Positions 1 through 5,587 of a stretch of 12,272 nucleotides of DNA are shown in pieces (positions within the stretch are counted from its first letter, which is position 1; each line of letters opens with the position of its first letter). Made by a program: the position numbers and the translations under genes. Under the pieces are notes generated by a model. It did no database searches and was not told the origin of the DNA. It saw only the letters and a program-made list of their open reading frames with translations. Source of the DNA: Alcaligenaceae bacterium (lineage in GTDB: Bacteria; Pseudomonadota; Gammaproteobacteria; Burkholderiales; Burkholderiaceae_B); the NCBI GenBank assembly GCA_012512545.1, contig JAAZDZ010000207.1, forward strand, positions 1-12,272, read 5' to 3'.

Positions 1-847
1 ACTGATGTTCGCATTCCAGGTAGTTCTGCGTCTTGCTCTTGACAGGGTCCAGGCAGATGACGCGGATTTCCTTGTTGGCGACTTTTTCCTTGAGCTTTTC
101 AAAGTAGGCGTAGGCTTCGTGGGTTTCGGTGTTCCAGCCGACCTGCAGATTCTTGATGGGGTCGTTGGCCCAGAAGATGACGACCTTGCTTTCTTCAAGG
201 ATGATGTCCCAGGAGGTGCCCTGGGAATAGACTTCGGTGGAGCCCAGGATATAGGGCAGAATCATCTGCCCTGCGCCGGTGGAGTAATCGCCTGCCGTGC
301 CGACGCTGCGCCCGTGCATGCCGATGGCACGCAGCATGTGGTTGCCGCAGCTGTGTACCTGGCCTACGGAACGCCAGCCCACGTTGGCGGTATGCAGGGC
401 CCAGGGCCCGTAGCTGGTCTGGATGCGTTCGAGTTCTTCGTAGAGAATGTCCAGCGCTTCGTCCCAGCTGACACGCACAAAGCGGTTGTCGCCGCGTTCG
501 GCGCGGTTGCTGTCCTGGCGATTCTTGTACCAGTCAACCCGGATCATGGGGTAGCGCACGCGCGAGGGGCTGTAAATGACGCCCAGCGTGCCGTCGAGGA
601 TATCGGTGGGGTGCGTGTCGAGTTCGAAGGGGCGGATTTCCACCACCCGGTCGGCCTCGACCTTGGCGCGGAAGGCGCCCCAGTGCGCGCCCGACATGCG
701 CCAGGTGGTGATGTCGTCGGTGGGGGCGGCAGCGGCCTGCGCTGCGCTGGCTGCCTCAACCACGCGGATGCCCAGCAAAGAGGGGGCTACGGCGCCTGCG
801 GAGAGGGCCGCCATGCCCTTCAAGAAAGTTCGGCGAGTCGTTGTCAT
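1..847 (-). CDS. torA: TorA-like periplasmic molybdenum N-/S-oxide reductase, N-terminal part (runs off left edge)
   Basis: This encodes the first 282 residues of a DMSO-reductase-superfamily enzyme that reduces trimethylamine N-oxide (or a related N-/S-oxide) in the periplasm as terminal step of anaerobic respiration. The N-terminus is a twin-arginine signal (TTRRTFLKG, residues 3-11) followed by a hydrophobic Ala-rich stretch, so it should be exported folded with its bis-MGD cofactor. The segments RGDNRFVRVSWDEALD (118-133) and GDYSTGAGQ (186-194) are typical of TorA/BisC/DorA; Ser189 in the latter is the expected molybdenum ligand. The start is fixed by an AAGGAGAG ribosome site that begins at the torC stop codon, only 12 nt away, implying translational coupling. 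The residue before GW (157-158) is Val156 where DMSO reductases have Tyr, favouring a TMAO-type over a DMSO-type enzyme; that comparison is from memory. The C-terminal two thirds lie outside the window, so substrate assignment remains open. Confidence 0.9.
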   Translation of the reverse strand, partial: MTTTRRTFLKGMAALSAGAVAPSLLGIRVVEAASAAQAAAAPTDDITTWRMSGAHWGAFRAKVEADRVVEIRPFELDTHPTDILDGTLGVIYSPSRVRYPMIRVDWYKNRQDSNRAERGDNRFVRVSWDEALDILYEELERIQTSYGPWALHTANVGWRSVGQVHSCGNHMLRAIGMHGRSVGTAGDYSTGAGQMILPYILGSTEVYSQGTSWDIILEESKVVIFWANDPIKNLQVGWNTETHEAYAYFEKLKEKVANKEIRVICLDPVKSKTQNYLECEHQ

Positions 848-859
848 GCTGGCTCTCCT

Positions 860-2092
860 TTACGGCCTGGCGGTTTGCGGGGTGTTCTCGGGCGACCCGC
901 TGCCTTGCGGGTTGCTGACGAAATCAGACGAGTGCAACTGCAGGTATTTCAGTACCAGATCGGCGGTGTCGTCGTCCATGTTGGTAAAGCCGACCATGCC
1001 GGCGAACAGGCCCGTCCATTGGTTGGCATCGTGGCCGCTTTCCACCGGCTGGCGGTGGCAGGTACTGCAGCTGTTCTGATAGCTGGTGCGCGCGATATTC
1101 CAGATTTCCTCGGTGCTTTGAAGCAGGGCACCCTGGCGTATCCAGACCTGGGCTGAAACTTTCTGCCATTCAAGGCCGGTGAGATCGTCTTCGCGGGTTT
1201 CGTGAATCTCGATCTGGTCTGAGCGGGCGTGATCTTTGTCAAGAATGGCACTGGTGATGTTCAGGCCGAAGGTGTCGTACCAGACGCGGCCAAAGCCCTT
1301 GTTCTTGCGCCACAGGTCGAGTTCGACCAGTTGGGAATCGCCGTTGACTTCCAGTACCTTGACCGGAGTGGCGACTTCCAGGCTGCCGATTTCGCTGCCC
1401 AGCGAGGCATCGGCATAAATGGGCATGGGCGCCACGCTGTAGTAGGTATGACCAGGGCTGACGCTCTGGGTGCGCGCTTCGGTGATGAGAGTGTCGAAGG
1501 CGGGATTGCGCAGGCCCTTCATTTCAGGCAGTTGGTGAGCAATGCCTTTGTGGCAGTCCACGCAGCTTGTGTTCAGTTCGGCGGCGCGGCGCATCACCAT
1601 TTGCGAGGTCACGCGCATCTTGTTGAAGTCCATGCTGTTGTAGTCATGGCAGTTGCGGCATTCTTTGGAGTTGTTCGCTTTGAAGCGCTCCCATTCGCGC
1701 TGCGCCAGCACGATGCGGTGCTCGTTGAATTTTTCGCGCGTGCCGATGGTGCCCACCAGGTGAGCCCAGACTTCGCGCGAAGCCTGCATTTTGCGTGCGA
1801 CCTTGTCGGTGAAGTCGTGCGGCACGTGGCAGTCGGGGCAGCGGGCGCGCACGCCGGTGCGGTTCTGCCAGTGAACGGTTTTCTGCAGCTCGGGCAGCAG
1901 GTTGTCGCCCATCGTATGACAGGAAATACAGAACTGTTCTTCGTTGGTCGCTTCCATGCCTACATTGAAGTAGTGCCAGAAGAAGGCGCCAGCAATAAAG
2001 CTGACGGTCACCAGCATACCCATGCCGATGCGCGCAGCGGGTTGTGTGAACAGCCGGTACAACCACGCAAAGAGTTTTTTAATGGCTTTCAT
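860..2092 (-). CDS. torC: TorC/TorY-type membrane-anchored pentaheme cytochrome c
   Basis: The 410-residue product passes electrons from the membrane quinol pool to the periplasmic reductase TorA. It has a short cytoplasmic N-terminus and one membrane anchor (about residues 22-40), followed by a NapC/NirT-type tetraheme domain with CxxCH motifs at 55-59, 85-89, 145-149 and 177-181. A C-terminal domain carries a fifth motif, CSTCH, at 342-346. Four hemes plus a distant fifth is the classic TorC layout, and the length is close to that of E. coli TorC (about 390). It sits between torE and torA in the same direction; torE ends 61 nt upstream and torA begins 12 nt downstream. The start ATG has a modest GGAGC ribosome site. 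Maturation needs the cytochrome c (Ccm) system and much heme, notable because a heme receptor gene lies next door. TorY is an alternative name, but the neighbours favour TorC. Confidence 0.95.
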   Translation of the reverse strand: MKAIKKLFAWLYRLFTQPAARIGMGMLVTVSFIAGAFFWHYFNVGMEATNEEQFCISCHTMGDNLLPELQKTVHWQNRTGVRARCPDCHVPHDFTDKVARKMQASREVWAHLVGTIGTREKFNEHRIVLAQREWERFKANNSKECRNCHDYNSMDFNKMRVTSQMVMRRAAELNTSCVDCHKGIAHQLPEMKGLRNPAFDTLITEARTQSVSPGHTYYSVAPMPIYADASLGSEIGSLEVATPVKVLEVNGDSQLVELDLWRKNKGFGRVWYDTFGLNITSAILDKDHARSDQIEIHETREDDLTGLEWQKVSAQVWIRQGALLQSTEEIWNIARTSYQNSCSTCHRQPVESGHDANQWTGLFAGMVGFTNMDDDTADLVLKYLQLHSSDFVSNPQGSGSPENTPQTARP

Positions 2093-2153
2093 GATGCTCC
2101 ACCATTCAGGTTTGAAATGCCGTATTCAAAAAGGGGCCGGAATGCGGCGTTGC

Positions 2154-2387
2154 TTATGTTGGGGGGCCCCAGAAAAGAATCTGCATAAACCAGATGATGA
2201 AGCCGTAGGCACAGACGCAAAGCAGCGCGAAAATGGGCAGGCCCACGAAGGCCAGCAGCAGGCAGCGCCGCCATTCAGCCGCTTTGGACAAAGGCGTATC
2301 AGAGGATTCTTTGATGGGTGTTGCAGAGGTGTTGTTTGTGGGCGTCATGCCAGGGGGCAGTGTCGAAGCGGCGAGAGGGTCTGCCAT
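2154..2387 (-). CDS. torE: TorE/NapE-family small membrane protein
   Basis: This 77-residue protein belongs to the TorE/NapE family, whose exact role in periplasmic N-oxide or nitrate respiration is not established. The first 35 residues are polar and rich in Ser, Thr and Pro. They are followed by the family-type core beginning EWRR near residue 38, one long hydrophobic helix (about 42-70), and the characteristic ending FWGPP. It is the first gene of the cluster, and the order torE-torC-torA matches that described for Shewanella torECAD. The start is supported by AGAAGGAAA shortly upstream. The N-terminal extension is longer than in typical NapE proteins (about 55-60 residues). Family assignment is by pattern recognition of the helix and the GPP end; function is inferred from context. 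Confidence 0.85.
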   Translation of the reverse strand: MADPLAASTLPPGMTPTNNTSATPIKESSDTPLSKAAEWRRCLLLAFVGLPIFALLCVCAYGFIIWFMQILFWGPPT

Positions 2388-2453
2388 GTTTTTCCTTCTA
2401 TTTTGAGGCCAGTGATGCTGTGCGCGACGTACATCGGTCTACTGTTGTCCGTT

Positions 2454-2484
2454 ATTTTTCGATTGTTGAACTCACTCGAAAAAT
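2454..2484. repeat. 9-bp perfect inverted repeat in the torE leader
   Basis: The arms ATTTTTCGA (2454-2462) and TCGAAAAAT (2476-2484) are perfect reverse complements separated by 13 bp. The element lies between the predicted tor transcription start (about 2499) and torE. It could be a regulator-binding operator just downstream of the start site or an RNA hairpin; the A/T-rich arms and 13-base spacing favour a protein site over a strong terminator. No regulator can be named. Confidence 0.5.
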
Positions 2485-2505
2485 CTTGAGACATATAGGT
2501 TCATT

Positions 2506-2533
2506 ATTATTCCTTGCCTATCTTGCAGGTCAA
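2506..2533 (-). promoter_or_regulatory. Predicted sigma70 promoter of the torECA cluster
   Basis: On the minus strand, TTGACC (2533-2528; 5 of 6 match to TTGACA) is followed after 16 bp by AATAAT (2511-2506; 5 of 6 match to TATAAT). Transcription would begin near 2499, giving a leader of about 110 nt before torE. The region has no other gene, and the terminator-like hairpin at 2611-2646 lies upstream, so this is the natural place for the tor promoter. It is a prediction from sequence only. Confidence 0.5.
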
Positions 2534-2563
2534 TGTAGAAGAGTGTTTTGGTCGGTTATATCT

Positions 2564-2582
2564 GTATATACATAGCGTATAC
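2564..2582. repeat. Small inverted repeat upstream of the tor promoter
   Basis: GTATA (2564-2568) and TATAC (2578-2582) form an inverted repeat in an AT-rich patch centred about 75 bp upstream of the predicted tor start. The overlapping decamer CTGTATATAC (2562-2571) matches 7 of 10 bases of the E. coli TorR box CTGTTCATAT. Position fits an activator site, but the arms are short and the base composition makes chance matches likely. Confidence 0.25.
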
Positions 2583-2610
2583 CGGTCACTTGAAATAGTG
2601 CTGGCCGACA

Positions 2611-2646
2611 TGAAAATGGGGCCATCACACGATGGCCCCATTTTCA
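2611..2646. terminator. Bidirectional rho-independent terminator
   Basis: The arms TGAAAATGGGGCCATC (2611-2626) and GATGGCCCCATTTTCA (2631-2646) are perfect 16-bp reverse complements around a 4-nt loop. The GC-rich inner stem is flanked by A4 on one side and T4 on the other, so it has a terminator shape read in either direction. It lies 23 nt past the stop of the heme receptor gene (minus strand), which it should terminate, and it insulates the tor promoter from read-through. Confidence 0.85.
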
Positions 2647-2669
2647 AGAATGAAGCGTGGTATCCGGTA

Positions 2670-4775
2670 TCAGAAGCGCGCTTCGACACCCATCATGATG
2701 GTGCGGCCACGGCCGCTTTCCGATTCATAGCCGCTCAGGCTGGAGCCCGCATAGCCATAGGCGCGGTCAAACACGTTATTGACGTTTACGTACAGTTTGG
2801 CGTGCTTGTTCATTTCGTAGTGGCCATAGAGGTCAACCAGCGTGTAGCTGTCTGTGGTTTTCCATCCGGCGGGTCCGGTGAAAGAGTTGTTGGCTTCCTT
2901 GCCTTCGCCAACGTAGCGGATCAAGGTGCCCAATTGCAGGCGTTGCTCAAGCATGCGGCCACCGATATCGAGTGTCCAGTAGGTCTTGGGCAGTACCGAG
3001 CCTTCACCGTAGCTGACGCCGGTTCCGGCCCCGATCGGCAAGGTGTCGGTCTTGGAGTGGGTGTAGGAAATGCCGACATAGGCCGGGCCCATGTCATAGC
3101 TTCCCTGGATCTCCCATCCGTACATTCTGGCCTTGCCGGGCGCATTCACCCATTGGAGGCCCGCGCTGGTGCGGTCGTTGACGATGTAGTTGCTGATGCG
3201 ATTGTTGAAATAGCCGACCCGCAGAAAGGCTTGGTCCTCTGCGGTGAACAAGCCTTTCCTGTCGTAGGTGAGGGCCAGATCCCAGCCCTTGCTTTCTTCC
3301 GGCTTGAGGTCCAGGTTGTTGGTACGGCCATTGCCTGTCCCGTCACTGAACGGCGCGCCCGCGAAGAACATTTCATGCGCGGTAGGCGGACGGAAAGTAT
3401 GGGCATAGACGGTTGAAAAGCTCAGGTCCCGGGTCAGGTCGATAGTCGCGCCGATTTTTGGCAGCCATTTGCCGTCGTCGCGCTTCTCCTTGTTGCCGCC
3501 GCATCTCTGGCCCGCAGGGCAGTCTCCGCCTGTGTATGGCAGACGAACACCTTCCAGCTCATAGGCGTCATAGCGCAGGCCCGTCAGCATGGTGACGCGC
3601 CCCAGCTTGACGCTCAGGTCGGTAAAGATGCTGGATTTATCCAGTTTGCCGGGGTGGTTGGCACCGCGCATGGCTTTAGGCTCAAAGTCGTCGCGTTGCC
3701 AGGCCAGGCCGGTTGTCCAGTTGACAGGGGTCTCGCCAATGGCAAGCCGCGCAGTATTGCTGGCATTGAAACCATAGGTTTCGGTGGTGGTGCGTCGCCC
3801 TACGTAGGTAATGGTGCCGAAGCCAGGGAAAAAAGATACAGGGCCGTCGGTATATTTGAGGTCGGTCTCGCTGTAGAAAGCCTGAATATCCAGGTTGATC
3901 CAGTCACTGCCGGGGGTGTAGCGGTATTGAGTGGAATAGTTGGAGTTGTCAATGGTCCAGTCGTAGCTGGAGTTGGTGAAATTGTTGCGATACCAATTCA
4001 TGTTGAGGTCGAACTGGTGGGTGGAATTCGGCGACCAGGATGCCTTGAACAACCCGCCTTTGGGGCGGTTGGTGCTGCTGCGGTCGTTAGCCAGGCTGCC
4101 GCTGTCCCCGGTTTTGTATTCTCCTTCGGAAGCATACGCGATTGCGCCCATCAGGCTCAGTTCGCCATCCGGGTTGTTCAGTTCGGTGAAGCGGTGGGCA
4201 AAGCCCAGCATGCCGGAGCCGTCGGCGCCGTTTGTGCCGATAGTCAGCCGGCCCATGACGCCGCTGTTGCGGCCTTCCAGCAGAACGTCGTCAGCGGTGA
4301 GCGTGCGGAAATTGACCGCGCCCGCCAGCGTGCCCATGCCCTGCGCGCCGCTGACCGCGCCCTTGCGGATGCTGATGCCGGACAGCAGTTCGGGGTGGAC
4401 ATACAGCATGTTGTTGCCGGAGTTGCCATGGCCGCCCATGTTTCTGAAGTTCTGGGGAACGCCGTCAATCATGGTATTGACCCGGCCGATGCCGGTCAGG
4501 CCCCGCAGGTTGACTTCAATGCCGGGCTGGCTGGACTGCTGCCTGGTGAAAACGCCGGCCTGCGAGCGCAGGCTGCCCTGAACGTCGCCAGTGTGTTTCT
4601 CGAATAGGGTGTCCGAACTGATGACTCGTTCGGGGGCGTCGTATTGCCCTTCAACCTGAATGGGTGTGAGTTGAGCGACGCCAGAGTCAGCCAGCGCGGG
4701 GCTGGCGCACAGGCCGATTGATGCCAGTAGCGCGGCACTGACGCTGCACCCGAAAATCGGAGCATACTTTTCCAT
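2670..4775 (-). CDS. TonB-dependent outer-membrane heme/hemoprotein receptor, HasR-like
   Basis: The 701-residue receptor should bind heme or a heme protein outside and import heme into the periplasm with TonB-ExbBD energy. A signal peptide ends near ALA-DS (residue 29), and a TonB-box-like segment LTPIQVEG follows (36-43). The plug contains VNLRGLTGIGRVNTMIDGVPQ (88-108) and SGISIRKGAVSG (132-143), a style I associate with HasR/HutA-type receptors. The barrel carries the heme-receptor box FRPPTAHEMF (461-470) and NNLDLKPEE (486-494), equivalents of FRAP and NPNL, and ends in the outer-membrane C-terminal Phe. His116 (plug, GGHGNSG) and His467 are candidate heme ligands. Cys419 and Cys425 may form a loop disulfide. 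It lacks the extra N-terminal signalling domain of full HasR. An upstream in-frame ATG at 4889 was rejected because residues before 4775 look non-secretory, while 4775 has AAGGAAGAGG upstream. The HugZ-like gene 153 nt upstream supports heme use; the exact ligand is unknown. Confidence 0.88.
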   Translation of the reverse strand: MEKYAPIFGCSVSAALLASIGLCASPALADSGVAQLTPIQVEGQYDAPERVISSDTLFEKHTGDVQGSLRSQAGVFTRQQSSQPGIEVNLRGLTGIGRVNTMIDGVPQNFRNMGGHGNSGNNMLYVHPELLSGISIRKGAVSGAQGMGTLAGAVNFRTLTADDVLLEGRNSGVMGRLTIGTNGADGSGMLGFAHRFTELNNPDGELSLMGAIAYASEGEYKTGDSGSLANDRSSTNRPKGGLFKASWSPNSTHQFDLNMNWYRNNFTNSSYDWTIDNSNYSTQYRYTPGSDWINLDIQAFYSETDLKYTDGPVSFFPGFGTITYVGRRTTTETYGFNASNTARLAIGETPVNWTTGLAWQRDDFEPKAMRGANHPGKLDKSSIFTDLSVKLGRVTMLTGLRYDAYELEGVRLPYTGGDCPAGQRCGGNKEKRDDGKWLPKIGATIDLTRDLSFSTVYAHTFRPPTAHEMFFAGAPFSDGTGNGRTNNLDLKPEESKGWDLALTYDRKGLFTAEDQAFLRVGYFNNRISNYIVNDRTSAGLQWVNAPGKARMYGWEIQGSYDMGPAYVGISYTHSKTDTLPIGAGTGVSYGEGSVLPKTYWTLDIGGRMLEQRLQLGTLIRYVGEGKEANNSFTGPAGWKTTDSYTLVDLYGHYEMNKHAKLYVNVNNVFDRAYGYAGSSLSGYESESGRGRTIMMGVEARF

Positions 4776-4800
4776 TTCCTCTTCCTTGTTGAATTGAGAA

Positions 4801-4877
4801 TCCCTGTGTTCCGGATGGGCCTGGAGAGGCGGCGCCAACCGGCATCGGACAGGGAAGCCGCCCCGGCAACGGGGCGG
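4801..4877 (-). other. Structured leader upstream of the heme receptor gene
   Basis: The 153-nt gap between the HugZ-like gene and the receptor gene is rich in potential RNA structure. CCGCCCCG (4858-4865) and CGGGGCGG (4870-4877) form a perfect 8-bp hairpin with a GCAA loop on the plus strand (TTGC on the transcript). TCCCTGTgttCCGgA (4801-4815) can pair with TCGGACAGGGA (4845-4855) with a three-base bulge. No T-tract follows either, so they are not clear terminators. They could tune receptor expression relative to the upstream gene. Confidence 0.4.
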
Positions 4878-4928
4878 GCTCAATGGCATGGAAAAGAAAG
4901 GAAATCTGCGCCATGACGTCTGGAAGAA

Positions 4929-5423
4929 TCAGGGTGCGAAAGGTTCTTGCAGCCAGCGCTGGATATCAGGCAGCGCCAGTGTTTTGGCGGCGCCGAAACC
5001 GGCCACCTGGCGCGCCCGGACGATTTTCAGAGCGAACAGGTGGAAGTCCTTGAGTTCGGTGAGGATGGGCGCGGAATTGGGGAAACGTTCCAGATAGTGC
5101 TTCTCGGCGGCTTCCCACGCCGGGGTGCCGCGTGCCAGGTCGGTGGCTTCGACCTGATAGCTGACGCGGGGCAGGCCCCGTACCGGTTCACCCGGGACTT
5201 CGCTGGCGCAGACCATGAAGGATGCCTGGGGGCGCTGCATCAGATAGCGCGTGTGTGCCGCCAGTTCGCTGATGTGAATGATGAACTGCGCTGATTCCCT
5301 GTCAATGGCAAAGGGCGCCATGGATACATAGGGCAGGCCCTGGTTGGTGATCGTTGCCAGCGAGCCGGTGCGCTGTTGAGCCATGAGTTGCTTGAAGCTG
5401 GTTTCGAGTTCTGTTGGGGTCAT
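4929..5423 (-). CDS. HugZ/HutZ-like split-barrel (PNPOx-fold) heme-utilisation protein
   Basis: This 164-residue protein has the FMN-binding split-barrel fold of the pyridoxamine-5'-phosphate-oxidase superfamily. It opens with the family pattern GSLATITNQGLPYVSMAPF (about residues 20-38). Near the end it has KDFHLFALKI (125-134) and AGFGAAKTLALPDIQRW (141-157), typical of HugZ/HutZ proteins linked to heme degradation or handling. Its position upstream of a heme receptor in the same direction, next to a Fur-type site, fits that role. In V. cholerae HutZ and H. pylori HugZ the heme ligand is a C-terminal His; here the chain stops at EPFAP soon after the GFG motif and no such His is present. It may therefore bind heme differently or be a flavin enzyme or heme carrier. 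An alternative ATG at 5441 adds six residues; 5423 was preferred for GGAAAG upstream and a longer leader, but the choice is uncertain. Confidence 0.82.
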   Translation of the reverse strand: MTPTELETSFKQLMAQQRTGSLATITNQGLPYVSMAPFAIDRESAQFIIHISELAAHTRYLMQRPQASFMVCASEVPGEPVRGLPRVSYQVEATDLARGTPAWEAAEKHYLERFPNSAPILTELKDFHLFALKIVRARQVAGFGAAKTLALPDIQRWLQEPFAP

Positions 5424-5461
5424 CAGTTCTTTCCGGGTCATATTAAGGGGTCATAATCTAA

Positions 5462-5490
5462 ATGATAATTGAAATCATTAATATTCACAT
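5462..5490 (-). promoter_or_regulatory. Weak candidate promoter of the HugZ-like gene
   Basis: On the minus strand, TATCAT (5467-5462, 5 of 6) is preceded by the poor -35 ATGTGA (5490-5485) at 17 bp. It would start transcription near 5455, about 30 nt before the chosen start codon, and overlaps the Fur-like site. Another possible -10 is TAGATT (5460-5455). Which is used cannot be decided here. Confidence 0.35.
5464..5482. promoter_or_regulatory. Fur-box-like operator in the divergent intergenic region
   Basis: The 19-mer GATAATTGAAATCATTAAT matches the classic Fur box GATAATGATAATCATTATC at 14 of 19 positions, and the wider site has AATGAT and ATCATT as perfect inverted arms. It overlaps the -35 region of the plus-strand promoter and lies immediately beside a minus-strand -10 candidate. 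One bound Fur dimer array could thus repress both the HugZ-like/receptor genes and the ABC transporter when iron is plentiful. Binding is inferred. Confidence 0.72.
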
Positions 5491-5497
5491 TTAGAAT
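5469..5497 (+). promoter_or_regulatory. Predicted sigma70 promoter of the ABC transporter gene
   Basis: TTGAAA (5469-5474) and TAGAAT (5492-5497), each 5 of 6 to consensus, are separated by the ideal 17 bp. The start of transcription would be near 5504. This argues against translation from the in-frame ATG at 5501 and supports the downstream ATG at 5588. The Fur-like site covers the -35 element. Confidence 0.6.
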
Positions 5498-5587
5498 TAT
5501 ATGTTCCCATTGTCCCCCAGGCAAGCCGGATCCGATGTCGTTGGTGACGTTCGGGTCTTGGGCTGTGTCTTCTTTCCCCGGTCTGGA

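Noticed and set aside
5..1156. Long open frame on the plus strand across torA and the end of torC
   Set aside because: It is the antisense of genes with clear motifs (Tat signal, CxxCH), has a composition caused by GC-skewed third positions, and shows no recognisable domain.
1229..2188. Long plus-strand open frame opposite torC
   Set aside because: It lies opposite the five-heme cytochrome and has no recognisable protein features.
2388..2610. FNR-type site (TTGAT-N4-ATCAA) for anaerobic control of tor
   Set aside because: No acceptable match was found on either strand in the tor upstream region.
3654..4607. Plus-strand open frame opposite the heme receptor
   Set aside because: It is antisense to the receptor; its Ala/Gly/Val-rich sequence is typical of a shadow frame.
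4776..4889. N-terminal extension of the heme receptor from an ATG at 4889
   Set aside because: The extra 38 residues are Arg/Pro-rich and not a signal peptide, whereas the ATG at 4775 has a good ribosome site and is followed by a typical signal sequence.
5501..5587. Extended start of the ABC transporter at the ATG at 5501
   Set aside because: The predicted transcription start (about 5504) lies after it, and the added residues have no family similarity that I recognise.
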